The position numbers and the translations under genes are program-made. Shown one piece after another: positions 1 to 7,757 of a stretch of DNA of 13,975 nucleotides. Position 1 is the first letter of the stretch, and every line of letters begins with the position of its first letter. Below the pieces are notes generated by a model. The model saw only the letters and a program-made list of their open reading frames with translations. It had not been told where the DNA came from and did not search any database. The stretch is from an uncultured Bacilli bacterium (GTDB lineage Bacteria; Bacillota_I; Bacilli_A; RF39; UBA660): the NCBI GenBank assembly GCA_949280095.1, contig CASDHD010000022.1, forward strand, positions 1 through 13,975, read 5' to 3'.

Positions 1-2207
1 CTTCCTGCATACTGAGTAACTCTTGTTTCACCTGAAATTGGCATAGTTGAAAAAAGTACATCTAATTTTGAATCATCAAAACCTTCTCCCATATAAGAAC
101 CAGTTGCAACAATAATTTTATTCTCATTATTTTCATTTAACTTATTTGTTAAATCATCATAATTTTTAAGAATTTTCTTTCCTATTCCGCCATGATATTT
201 AAATACATTATTAGTAAATTTATTTAATTTTTCATAGATGTAATCCATATGCTCTAGTCTTTCAGTTAAAACTAGTATGTTCTTCCCATTATTATATTCA
301 TCATTTATATCTCTTATAATTTTCTCATTTCTTAAAATATCTTTAGCAATAAAATCATTAATTTCGTTTAACTCATAATTATCTATCTTTGAATCAACAA
401 AACTTAAATGACTATGTTTTACCATCACTTTCATAGGAATATTTAATTCTTTATTAAACTTCAAAGCATCTACCTTATGCCTGATATCACCACATTGCAT
501 TTTTACAATAGGGGTATGCCCATTTTCTCTTTCAGGAGTTGCCGATATACCATAAATATATTTAGAATTTCCAGTATTGATTGCTTGTTCAAATGTATAA
601 GCAGCCGTATGATGACATTCATCTATAATAATCATTCCATAATTTTTCGTAATATCTGAAACATCCCCATTATTCCAAATGGACTTAATACTAGCAACAT
701 CAATAACATTAGTTATATTCTTTTTCTTGCCACTTATTTCTCCTACTTCTTCAACATCTAAAAATTCTTTTATTCTCTCTTTCCATTGTGTAAGCAATTG
801 AAGTTTATTAACTAGAATTAAAGTATTAACTTTACGTTCCTCTATTAATTTGCATCCGATTACTGTTTTACCAAAAGCTGTTGGTGCACATAATATTCCA
901 TTATCATATTTAAGCATCTCATTTAAAGCCAATTGTTGTTCTTCTCGTAATTGTCCTTTAAAATTGATTTCTATTTTATTTCCTTTAAATCGTTTATCTA
1001 ACGTTTCAATCCTTACATCATTAGTTTCACATAAACTAACTAAATACTCAAATGTCCCTCTAGGCAACTTTAAATATTTATCATCTTCTTTACTAGAATC
1101 AATGACCATAGGAATATTATAAACTGACATTCTCATTCTTTGCTTTTTATAAAACTCAGGATTTGCAAATGTAGCTAGTCTCCTAAAACAATTCTTAACA
1201 CTTGCAGACAAATGAGCTTTATCAATATAAACCATATCAGCTAAAATAACTTTTATTTCTTTTGGAAATTTAAAATCGTTCTTCTTTTTATTTTTTACTT
1301 CTTTTTTCATATCAAAATCTTCATGCCCAATATCTATTGTGGCATTAGACAAATCGTGAATCATCAAAAATACTTCTTCTTCATTTAATTTCCTTAAACT
1401 AGATAAATAATTCCATTGATTCTCTATTTTCATAAAATTTCTATCTATAAATATAGAATTTCCATATTTTATTGGTTCAGTTTGAAAAGGCAATGCAATT
1501 AAATTACCATAACCACCTTTAGGTAAAAAATCTTGATTTGGAAACATCCTATCAAAGGAATCAATCTTTAAACTATCTCGTATTTCCATTGCCTTAGATA
1601 ATAATAAACTTCCTAACTTTCGAGCCGTGATAGCCTTTATTTTATCTTTAAAAAATAACCAACAATGAATGCCTTTTCCAGATCTGCTTCTTTCAATAGC
1701 AATCGGAATATTATAATCGTCACAAATTTTAGCAAAGGCTAAAACATCTTCTTTAACATGGTTTTCATTTTTTTTATCATCAAAATCAAAAGCTATAAAA
1801 TAACAAGTCTCATCTTCAAGCATAGGATATATTCCTATCGTTTTATTATCATAAATATGATTTTTTATAGTATCTTTAGATATTGGCTTGTTTTCTCTAT
1901 ATTGACAAGCCTTACAAAGCTTACCCATTGTCTTATTACAAACACCCTTTTTCCACTCATTCACACAAGCAGGTATATAATATTTAACATTTGGATTATT
2001 ATTGTTAATAGATAAATAAGGATAAACATCATCTCTTCCTTTAAAATAATCCATAAATATTTCCAATTTCTGTTCAAGAGTAAAAGTACTTTTTTCTTTA
2101 TTGGAATCATTAATCAATTTTTGTTTTAAAACATTAATTTCACATTGCAACTTCTTTATTTGTTCTTCTTTTTCTTTTATTAAATTAGAAATGTCTTCGC
2201 TAGTCAT
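1..2207 (-). CDS. TOTE-type primase-helicase (AEP primase + superfamily 2 helicase), 3' end beyond window
   Basis: 735 residues are visible and the frame is still open at base 1, so the C-terminus is missing. In order: an N-terminal coiled coil (about residues 4-35); a cysteine cluster C81, C90, C98, C101 that looks like a zinc knuckle; an archaeo-eukaryotic primase domain with the metal motif FDFDD (D141, D143) and SGKGIHCW (H181); then a superfamily 2 helicase with Walker A APTAFGKT (K447), Walker B DECH (D529-H532), SAT at S555-T557, and motifs V/VI (VATGSYMGEGFD, VTQYAG) at the cut edge. This order matches proteins described as TOTE conflict-system primase-helicases, which are thought to act on invading nucleic acid; the defence role is inference from the family. 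Some family members carry a nuclease domain further on, which would lie outside this window. ATG at 2207 is preceded by TAGGAGG with an 8-base spacer. The alternatives, a plain DEAD/DEAH helicase or a plasmid/phage primase, fit the primase motifs less well. Confidence 0.88.
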   Translation of the reverse strand, partial: MTSEDISNLIKEKEEQIKKLQCEINVLKQKLINDSNKEKSTFTLEQKLEIFMDYFKGRDDVYPYLSINNNNPNVKYYIPACVNEWKKGVCNKTMGKLCKACQYRENKPISKDTIKNHIYDNKTIGIYPMLEDETCYFIAFDFDDKKNENHVKEDVLAFAKICDDYNIPIAIERSRSGKGIHCWLFFKDKIKAITARKLGSLLLSKAMEIRDSLKIDSFDRMFPNQDFLPKGGYGNLIALPFQTEPIKYGNSIFIDRNFMKIENQWNYLSSLRKLNEEEVFLMIHDLSNATIDIGHEDFDMKKEVKNKKKNDFKFPKEIKVILADMVYIDKAHLSASVKNCFRRLATFANPEFYKKQRMRMSVYNIPMVIDSSKEDDKYLKLPRGTFEYLVSLCETNDVRIETLDKRFKGNKIEINFKGQLREEQQLALNEMLKYDNGILCAPTAFGKTVIGCKLIEERKVNTLILVNKLQLLTQWKERIKEFLDVEEVGEISGKKKNITNVIDVASIKSIWNNGDVSDITKNYGMIIIDECHHTAAYTFEQAINTGNSKYIYGISATPERENGHTPIVKMQCGDIRHKVDALKFNKELNIPMKVMVKHSHLSFVDSKIDNYELNEINDFIAKDILRNEKIIRDINDEYNNGKNILVLTERLEHMDYIYEKLNKFTNNVFKYHGGIGKKILKNYDDLTNKLNENNENKIIVATGSYMGEGFDDSKLDVLFSTMPISGETRVTQYAG

Positions 2208-2236
2208 TATAACAACCTCCTAAAAATTTTTTACAT

Positions 2237-2265
2237 ATTATAAACTATTTTCTCATTAATTCCAA
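2237..2265 (-). promoter_or_regulatory. Sigma-A promoter of the TOTE primase-helicase gene
   Basis: On the minus strand, TTGGAA (2265-2260) and a perfect TATAAT (2242-2237) are separated by exactly 17 bases. Transcription would start near 2230 and give a leader of about 23 bases containing the strong TAGGAGG site. The gene therefore appears to be transcribed on its own. Confidence 0.75.
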
Positions 2266-2278
2266 ATTTTTCCATAAT

Positions 2279-2306
2279 AAAAGATACTTCTCCAACAAAG
2301 TACCTT
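2279..2306 (-). terminator. Weak hairpin, possible terminator after the relic ORF
   Basis: Minus-strand RNA can form AAGGUAC/GUAUCUU, a 7-bp stem with one G-U pair and a 12-base loop, ending in a short U run. The stem is AU-rich and the U tract is short. It lies between the relic ORF and the TOTE promoter, where a terminator would be expected. Confidence 0.25.
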
Positions 2307-2324
2307 AACTTATAGATTTATCGT

Positions 2325-2408
2325 TTACCACAACATATTATTGTTGGGGAACAAATAACTCGGGTGACCAGGATCTAATACCACTTTTTTTGTAGCTCTA
2401 TTAGACAT
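2325..2408 (-). pseudogene. 27-codon relic starting like an N-acetylmuramoyl-L-alanine amidase
   Basis: ATG at 2408 has a good ribosome site (GAGGTG, 6-base spacer). The peptide contains KKVVLDPGH at residues 7-15, the start of Amidase_3 proteins where the histidine is a zinc ligand (compare VIVVDVGHGG in the cwlD product of this window). The sequence then leaves the family and stops at 2325-2327. The rest of the amidase, including the other zinc ligands, is absent. A perfect TATAAT lies at 2467-2462 but no good -35 was found. I read it as the 5' stub of an amidase gene whose body was deleted. A genuine short peptide cannot be excluded. The rest of the 2208-2579 gap holds the TOTE promoter, a weak hairpin and the htrA terminator. 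Confidence 0.5.
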
Positions 2409-2568
2409 GTTTTTCACCTCTAATATAAAATATGAAAAAAACAAAATTTAGGTACTTGTAGATTATACACCACTATTTTATTATCACATTTTGCGCCTTA
2501 CAATCTTCCATAACAAAATTTTCAAAAAAATAACTTTGCTATTTTAATATACACCAACATATTTCATC

Positions 2569-2595
2569 AAAAAAACAGCCTAACTCGCTGCTTTT
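2569..2595 (-). terminator. Intrinsic terminator of the abi-htrA unit
   Basis: Minus-strand RNA forms AAAAGCAGC/GCUGUUUUU (one G-U pair) with a 7-base loop and a run of seven U. The loop holds the htrA stop codon, so the terminator overlaps the end of the gene. Confidence 0.75.
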
Positions 2596-3674
2596 GATAA
2601 ATGAATATTTGTAGTCATAAGTTCATCGCCTCGATAATATTGAATTTCCACAGTATCTCCCACACTATGTTTATACAATTGATACTTCAAGAAAGCTAAA
2701 CTTGTTATATCAGCATCTCCTAATTTCACAATAATATCTCCACTCTTTAATCCCGCTTCATCTGCAGGACTACTATCCTCTACACGATCTATATATACAC
2801 CACTAGATACTGGCGCATCTACACGAATTAAAATATCAGACAAATTATACATTGAAACACCTAAATAAGGTCTCGTTATACTTTCTCCTTGTTCAAACTT
2901 CTCCGCATACCACAAAGCATCTTCTATAGGAATCGCAAACCCCATTCCTTCAATTTGACTACTTGCAAGTTTCATCGAAGTAATCCCAATAACTTCCCCA
3001 TTTGAGTTAGATAACGGTCCACCACTATTACCTGAATTAATCGCTGCATCCGTTTGTAAAACACTCATAACCCAATCACTAATCGAACTATTTGTTAAAC
3101 TTACTTCCACCATTCTATCTTTTCCGGACAAAATACCACGAGTAACTGTCCATGAATAAGCACTACTATCAATAGGAGCCCCTACCGCAAACACTGTATC
3201 CCCAATACGTGAAGAAGTATTATTACCAAGTTCTGCAACACTTAATACATTTTTACTATCAACAGTTAAAACTGCAATATCCGCATATTTATCACTACCA
3301 ACGATTTTAGCTTCTACAGAATTATTATTCGTAAACACAACGCGAATAGCATCACCACTCTCGATTACATGATTATTCGTTAAAATATAACCTTTACCAT
3401 CCTCATTTTTATAAACAAAACCTGTACCTGTTGCATATAACTTATTCTTTTGATACGTTTCAATCGTTACAACAGAATCATAAACTTTCTCAACAGCATC
3501 TGCAATTCCTGTATCTGTTACCGTAACATCTTTTACAGTCTTTGTAATATTCTCCGTAATGTTAAGAGGTGAATACTTTACCAAGGCAAACATACCAATC
3601 GCTCCTAAAAAGAAAACCACCATTAAAATGACTAAACTTCTTATTTTATTATCTTTTCTCGTATACTCTTGCAT
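2580..3674 (-). CDS. htrA: HtrA/DegP-type membrane-anchored serine protease with PDZ domain
   Basis: The 364-residue product has a short cytoplasmic N-terminus, one membrane anchor (about 12-32), a trypsin-like domain with the full catalytic triad (H102 in TNNHVI, D132 in YADIAVL, S217 in GNSGGP), and one PDZ domain (about 268-360, starting RPYLGVSM). This is the usual Gram-positive HtrA layout: an extracytoplasmic protease and chaperone that degrades misfolded exported proteins. ATG at 3674 comes one base after the abi stop codon, with a GAAGGGA-type ribosome site inside the end of abi, so translation is probably coupled. No separate promoter was seen; transcription most likely comes from the abi promoter. 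Base use resembles the neighbours. The family assignment is firm. The role of this copy beside abi is unknown. Confidence 0.93.
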   Translation of the reverse strand: MQEYTRKDNKIRSLVILMVVFFLGAIGMFALVKYSPLNITENITKTVKDVTVTDTGIADAVEKVYDSVVTIETYQKNKLYATGTGFVYKNEDGKGYILTNNHVIESGDAIRVVFTNNNSVEAKIVGSDKYADIAVLTVDSKNVLSVAELGNNTSSRIGDTVFAVGAPIDSSAYSWTVTRGILSGKDRMVEVSLTNSSISDWVMSVLQTDAAINSGNSGGPLSNSNGEVIGITSMKLASSQIEGMGFAIPIEDALWYAEKFEQGESITRPYLGVSMYNLSDILIRVDAPVSSGVYIDRVEDSSPADEAGLKSGDIIVKLGDADITSLAFLKYQLYKHSVGDTVEIQYYRGDELMTTNIHLSKAAS

Positions 3675-3675
3675 A

Positions 3676-4605
3676 CTAATTCATCCCTTCTATCTCTAAA
3701 TAATTAATAGGAAATCCCATTTTTTCTAACACTTTACCAATACTAATACTCTCTAATTTCCCTTTTAAAGCTTGAATTTCATAATCAAGTTCTTTAATCA
3801 AAGAATGAAAATCATCTTGACGTAACAATTGCCTCAAAATAATAATCAAAGCAAACATATCGTCCTTACCATAAATATATTCATTATCTATCTTAGGTAT
3901 ATCAAGCCGTTCGTGAAAACGAGTATCTTCTATTTTTCTTTGTACTCGATGATCAAACAAAATCTCTTCATGAGCACACAAATTACGATAATTTGCAAGT
4001 ACAGGCAAATAAGTTGCTAAATCATTTGCATCAACATGGAAAAACTCAGAAATCGCAACTTGATCACTTGGCTTTAAAATTAAATACAATTCACTCACGA
4101 TTCCAAAAGATAAAACCTTCACTGCTATCCACAAAGGAATATATCCATATCGATTACTGTAATGTGCCGTTGCTGTATGACTGTCTGCATTCGTTCTAAT
4201 TTGCCTTTTCATTTTATTAATCAAATCATTAATCTGTCTTCTTTTACTAGGCTGATTATTAAAATTATTAGGATTCAAATAATCATTTTCTCGTATTCCA
4301 TACTCTTTAGACAAATGATAAGAGATTATACTTTTTAAGTTATTCTCAATAATTAACAAATTTTTGAATAAAATATTTCGTACCTGACGATCAAAATTAA
4401 AAACCCCATAAAGTTCACGAAAACTTGCCCCAGGAACAAACGTCCTATCCGTTAAAGACTTCATAAACAAAGTTCGATACCCACTAATGAAGAAATAATT
4501 TTCACGCAACAAAATTTCTTTAGTTCTTTCTACATCTTCAATAATCATGCCTTTATCTTCTAAAATACGAACTTGTTCATCCAATGTTTTAAATATCTTA
4601 TTCAT
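3676..4605 (-). CDS. Abi-like (Abi_2, AbiD/AbiF family) HEPN-type protein
   Basis: 309 residues. The N-terminal half has the Abi_2 pattern (LDEQVRILEDKGMII near 8-22; ENYFFISGYR near 35-44), followed by GYIPLWIAVKVLSFG (154-168). NYRNLCAHEE (205-214) carries the R-x4-H signature of HEPN ribonucleases (R207, H212). Abi_2 proteins are linked to phage abortive infection, where HEPN members are thought to cut RNA; activity here is inference. ATG at 4605 is preceded by AGGTGA and an extended -10 promoter. The stop codon (3676-3678) is one base from the htrA start, so the two form a unit. The length is normal for the family and no damage is seen. Confidence 0.85.
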   Translation of the reverse strand: MNKIFKTLDEQVRILEDKGMIIEDVERTKEILLRENYFFISGYRTLFMKSLTDRTFVPGASFRELYGVFNFDRQVRNILFKNLLIIENNLKSIISYHLSKEYGIRENDYLNPNNFNNQPSKRRQINDLINKMKRQIRTNADSHTATAHYSNRYGYIPLWIAVKVLSFGIVSELYLILKPSDQVAISEFFHVDANDLATYLPVLANYRNLCAHEEILFDHRVQRKIEDTRFHERLDIPKIDNEYIYGKDDMFALIIILRQLLRQDDFHSLIKELDYEIQALKGKLESISIGKVLEKMGFPINYLEIEGMN

Positions 4606-4622
4606 GGCATCACCTATTGTTC

Positions 4623-4631
4623 ATTATACCA
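4623..4631 (-). promoter_or_regulatory. Extended -10 promoter of abi-htrA
   Basis: The minus strand reads TGGTATAAT (4631-4623), a perfect extended -10 element. No good -35 was found at 16-18 bases, as is common for extended -10 promoters. The abi ATG is 18 bases downstream of the element. Confidence 0.65.
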
Positions 4632-4671
4632 CAACGGTTAAATCCAGTATATATTTTTTAAATGAGAATTA

Positions 4672-4680
4672 TGTTATAAT
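4672..4680 (+). promoter_or_regulatory. Extended -10 promoter of the phospholipase C-like gene
   Basis: The plus strand reads TGTTATAAT (4672-4680), a perfect extended -10, with no good -35. Transcription would begin near 4687, giving a leader of about 17 bases that holds the AAAGGA ribosome site. It is divergent from the abi promoter; the two -10 boxes are about 45 bases apart. Confidence 0.65.
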
Positions 4681-4703
4681 AATGTGAAAGGAAAGTGAAA
4701 TTT

Positions 4704-5669
4704 ATGCCTTTGATTACTACACATAATTATTTTGCTAAAGATGTTTTTTATTATACTAAAAAAGAAATAACGACAACTTTTCAAGAAAAGCAAAACATTT
4801 ATGAACTATTTGCCCAAGGCTTCGACCCTTTTATTTTTTATGAATTTTTTCATCTTAAACAACATAATTTACAAGAACAATTCCATTTAAGTCAAACAGA
4901 TACTTTTTTTCTAAACTTAATCAAAAAAATCAAAGAAAACAAACTTCAAAATAACCCTACAATGTTAGCAATTTTGTATGGACATCTATGTCATTATGAA
5001 CTTGATAGCACAACACATCCCTTTATTACTTATAAAACAGGAAGATATTTTAAAGAAAAACCAAAAACGATAAAATATAAAGGATTACACAACAAAATGG
5101 AAATGAACATCGATGCTTATTTCTACGAACAAAGAGAACAAAAAACTTTTAGAAATTTTAAAATTCATAAACATTTAATTACGAAAGAATTACCAGAACC
5201 ATCTCTTATACAACTATTAAATGAAGTTTATGAAGAAACTTTCCACATTCAAAATGGTGGTAAAAAATACCTAAAGGGTTGTCGTAATATGTACTATTCC
5301 TATAAAATTTTAATTGAAGACAGAACAGGAGTCAAAAAATTTTTCTATCGTTTAATAGATAAAATAACTCCTAAAAAAGAAAATTCTTATGAAAATTTTA
5401 GTACTTACATTACCGCCATCAAAACAGATTACCTAAATTTAGAACACAAAACATGGTCAAATCCATGGAATAACCAAAAGAGTGATGAATCATTTCTAGA
5501 CTTATATGAAAAAGCAATACAAAATTGCACAAAAATTTTAGAAGCAACTCATCAATTTCTAAAAGACGATATCTCCGAACAAGAATATAAAGAAATATTA
5601 AAAGATAAATCATATTTAACTGGACTTTCTTGGCATTTAAAAAAGGAAATGAAATATTTAGAATTTTAG
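4704..5669 (+). CDS. Zinc-dependent phospholipase C-like protein
   Basis: 321 residues, the only plus-strand gene in the window. The N-terminus (MPLITTHNYFAKDVF) and ILYGHLCHYELDSTTHPFI (90-108) fit the zinc-dependent phospholipase C family (PF00882-like). Likely metal ligands are H7, H94, H97, D101, H105 and the H129/E133/D137 group. There is no signal peptide, so a cytoplasmic enzyme is likely; the substrate is unknown and need not be a phospholipid. I chose ATG at 4704 over the in-frame GTG at 4695 because AAAGGA (4687-4692) is 11 bases from the ATG but only 2 bases from the GTG. It is followed by a clear terminator inside the 3' end of the opposing cwlD gene, with which it overlaps by 12 bases. 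Confidence 0.8.
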   Translation: MPLITTHNYFAKDVFYYTKKEITTTFQEKQNIYELFAQGFDPFIFYEFFHLKQHNLQEQFHLSQTDTFFLNLIKKIKENKLQNNPTMLAILYGHLCHYELDSTTHPFITYKTGRYFKEKPKTIKYKGLHNKMEMNIDAYFYEQREQKTFRNFKIHKHLITKELPEPSLIQLLNEVYEETFHIQNGGKKYLKGCRNMYYSYKILIEDRTGVKKFFYRLIDKITPKKENSYENFSTYITAIKTDYLNLEHKTWSNPWNNQKSDESFLDLYEKAIQNCTKILEATHQFLKDDISEQEYKEILKDKSYLTGLSWHLKKEMKYLEF

Positions 5670-6317
5670 ATTACCTAATGAACTTGCTATAACCTTGGCA
5701 AGTTTTTTTTGATAATCTTCTTTTACAAGTAATTCTCTTTCATGGGCATTCGATAAAAATCCACACTCAATTAAAACCCCTGCTACATTCAATTCCTTAT
5801 ACATATAAGTAGAACTTGGAATTAGCTTTACTTCTCTATCCGTTTCTAGCTCTTTGTTGAGTGCACTTTGAATTTGCTCTGCAATCAATTTATTATTCTC
5901 TTTTTTTGTGTTATAAAAAACTTGTGGTCCATAATAACTTGTATCTTCTAAATAGTTCAAATGTATAGACAAATAATAATCCGCTCCACTACCATTTATT
6001 AATTTAATTCGATTATCAAAATCACTTTTCTTACGCCATGAAGCGTTTGGCTTAGACAAATCATAATCTTCATTACGTACTAAAATGACACTAGCTCCAA
6101 GTCTTGAAAGCTCATTTTCTAACTCTAATGAAATAGCAAGGTTAATATCCTTTTCATAGATATCTTCATACATTGTTCCTGGATCTGCTCCTCCATGTCC
6201 AACATCAACCACAATTACTTTTCCAGATAAAGGTAGACTTGCTAAAACAACTTTATTTGCCAAACATAAAAGAGCTACTACAAAAAGGATACTTATTTTT
6301 ATAAAATATTTTTTCAT
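5658..6317 (-). CDS. cwlD: N-acetylmuramoyl-L-alanine amidase, CwlD type
   Basis: 219 residues: a signal anchor (about 5-27) and an Amidase_3 domain with all zinc and catalytic residues: H41 (VGHGG), E55 (YEKDINL), H119 (SIHLN) and E184 (IECGFLSN). The length and compact form match CwlD (about 237 residues in B. subtilis), which strips peptides from muramic acid so that spore-cortex muramic lactam can form. Its place beyond rpsI also matches the Bacillus order, which supports CwlD over a general autolysin. No Shine-Dalgarno sequence precedes ATG at 6317 (upstream bases are TATAGTTTAAT). The 3' end overlaps the convergent phospholipase-like gene by 12 bases, and that gene's terminator lies inside this coding region. 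Confidence 0.8.
   Translation of the reverse strand: MKKYFIKISILFVVALLCLANKVVLASLPLSGKVIVVDVGHGGADPGTMYEDIYEKDINLAISLELENELSRLGASVILVRNEDYDLSKPNASWRKKSDFDNRIKLINGSGADYYLSIHLNYLEDTSYYGPQVFYNTKKENNKLIAEQIQSALNKELETDREVKLIPSSTYMYKELNVAGVLIECGFLSNAHERELLVKEDYQKKLAKVIASSLGNLKF
5681..5710 (+). terminator. Intrinsic terminator of the phospholipase C-like gene
   Basis: On the plus strand, AACTTGC (5681-5687) pairs with GCAAGTT (5698-5704) around a 10-base loop, followed by T tract 5703-5710. It works in the plus direction only and sits within the last codons of cwlD on the other strand. Confidence 0.85.
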
Positions 6318-6322
6318 ATTAA

Positions 6323-6330
6323 ACTATATG
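6323..6330 (-). promoter_or_regulatory. Candidate -10 element of cwlD
   Basis: The minus strand reads CATATAGT, resembling sporulation sigma-E (CATACAnT) or sigma-G -10 boxes, with TTATTTT about 14 bases upstream as a poor -35. Only 5 bases separate it from the cwlD ATG, so a transcript from here would be nearly leaderless. The match is weak. Confidence 0.3.
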
Positions 6331-6388
6331 CAAAAAGCGAAAAGAAAATAAAGATATTTCTAACTTAGTTTACTAAAGCAAAAATTAA

Positions 6389-6844
6389 TTATTTTTTCAT
6401 GGCTTCATATCTTACAAAATATTTTTCAAAGTCTTTATACTCTACTTTTATTATTTTTTGAGGGACTAAAGTATGATAGCATCTATATTGCGTTATGTAT
6501 TCATGATTATCTTTAATCATATCTTCCGTTTTTTCAAAGACATAAACATATCCATACAAATCATCAGGTAAATTTTCTACTTCAAACTCCATCGCTGGAA
6601 TTTCTCCCATGTTGTTCATGCTAAAACTATAATGTTCATTTAGTTCTTTTAACTTAGACATAAATGCATACGCTACTGCATTAACAAACCAACTTGTTAA
6701 AAAGATAGTATTATCTTCATTATCCTTGCTTTCATTATCAAAAGATTGTCTAGGTTCAACAATTTGTAATACTGACGAACTTCCATGAAACAAATACTTC
6801 GGATTAAAAATATTTTGATTTAAATAATCATCCCATTCCTGCAT
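6389..6844 (-). CDS. Small unknown protein, possibly ADP-ribosyltransferase-like
   Basis: 151 residues, acidic, with no membrane segment or signal peptide. ATG at 6844 follows GGAGG with a 7-base gap. KYLFHGSSSVLQIVEPRQS (16-34), then NTIFLTS (45-51) and AVAYAF (56-61), resembles the opening of bacterial ADP-ribosyltransferase-like or toxin-like folds (a Y/F-H-G-S strand followed later by a T/S strand). No convincing catalytic glutamate can be assigned by eye, so this is a weak guess. The gene starts 57 bases after the radical SAM gene. No clear promoter lies between them, so the pair is probably co-transcribed. Confidence 0.6.
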   Translation of the reverse strand: MQEWDDYLNQNIFNPKYLFHGSSSVLQIVEPRQSFDNESKDNEDNTIFLTSWFVNAVAYAFMSKLKELNEHYSFSMNNMGEIPAMEFEVENLPDDLYGYVYVFEKTEDMIKDNHEYITQYRCYHTLVPQKIIKVEYKDFEKYFVRYEAMKK

Positions 6845-6901
6845 CTTAATACCTCCATATTTTCTAATTGATTTTTATACCACTTTCAATATTATGCAAC
6901 T

Positions 6902-7741
6902 TTATTTTATCTTTTTTCTTTGGCTCTTTTTATTCTCAACTAAATCCTTATGATAAAAATAATTAACATAAGAAATTGCATTTTCATCACAATATTGATT
7001 AATTTCTATAGCTAGATTATGCCAATATTCTTTATTTCCTTTTTTATAAATATCTTCATAATCTTTGTAATGTTCCATATATTTTTCTTTAATATAGTCC
7101 ATAATAACCTTTTTATATGGCCCTCTTAAATTAAGATTTTCAAACCAATATTCATCGATAAAATCTTTTGATTTCTCTATGATTTCTTTCCATTCTGTTA
7201 TATATGGAAAGATTGGAGACATAAATAAAACAGTATGAATTCCATTCTTATGCAGTTCTTGTAAAGTATCAAATCTTTCTTCTATGGAACTAGCTTTATC
7301 CATGTCTTTTCTAAAACCTTCATCAAGAGTATTGATTGACATACTAACAGTTAAGTTCTTAAACCTTTTTAATAAATCAATATCTCGCAATATTAAACTA
7401 GATTTAGTCGAAATAGATAAATAACAATCAGAATGTACTAATTCTTCCAAGATACTTCTAGTTAATAAGTATTTTTTTTCTAAATGATTATAACAATCTG
7501 TAACGGAAGACAAAAACACTGTTTTTTTACTAATCCTATTTAAATTAATCTTTCTTTTGCATCTTTTTATATCAATAAAACTTCCCCAATCTTCTTGATG
7601 TCCTGTAAATCTTTTCATAAAAGATGCATAACAATACTTACAGCTATGAGAACAACCCACATAGGGATTAATTACAAAATCACTTGCTGGAAGATTCGAC
7701 TTTGTTAAATAATCATGCACTTCAATTTCTTTTATAACCAT
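6902..7741 (-). CDS. Radical SAM protein of the SPL-like group
   Basis: 279 residues. CSHSCKYC (30-37) supplies the C-x3-C-x2-C cysteines (C30, C34, C37) that bind the radical SAM 4Fe-4S cluster. INPYVGCSHSCKYCYA and the following KRF.....WG pattern fit the SplB-related group (COG1533-like), which is broader than true spore photoproduct lyase. The substrate is unknown. The C-terminus is lysine-rich. ATG at 7741 has GAGG 6 bases upstream and a sigma-A promoter at 7758-7787. It sits between rpsI and cwlD together with the 151-residue gene, a spot that holds other small genes in Bacillus, so the pair may be a lineage-specific insertion. Confidence 0.85.
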   Translation of the reverse strand: MVIKEIEVHDYLTKSNLPASDFVINPYVGCSHSCKYCYASFMKRFTGHQEDWGSFIDIKRCKRKINLNRISKKTVFLSSVTDCYNHLEKKYLLTRSILEELVHSDCYLSISTKSSLILRDIDLLKRFKNLTVSMSINTLDEGFRKDMDKASSIEERFDTLQELHKNGIHTVLFMSPIFPYITEWKEIIEKSKDFIDEYWFENLNLRGPYKKVIMDYIKEKYMEHYKDYEDIYKKGNKEYWHNLAIEINQYCDENAISYVNYFYHKDLVENKKSQRKKIK

Positions 7742-7757
7742 AAACTACCTCATCTTT

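Noticed and set aside
850..1122. Plus-strand open frames within 1-2207 (for example 850-1122, 1758-2015)
   Set aside because: They lie opposite the primase-helicase, whose motifs run in one minus-strand frame; the plus frames have no ribosome site or family signal.
4695..4703. GTG start for the phospholipase C-like gene
   Set aside because: The ribosome site would be only 2 bases away; ATG at 4704 has proper spacing and fits the family N-terminus.
6363..6378. Short inverted repeat CTTAGTTTACTAAAG between the 151-residue gene and cwlD
   Set aside because: The stem is short and AT-rich with no T tract, so it is not supported as a terminator or operator.
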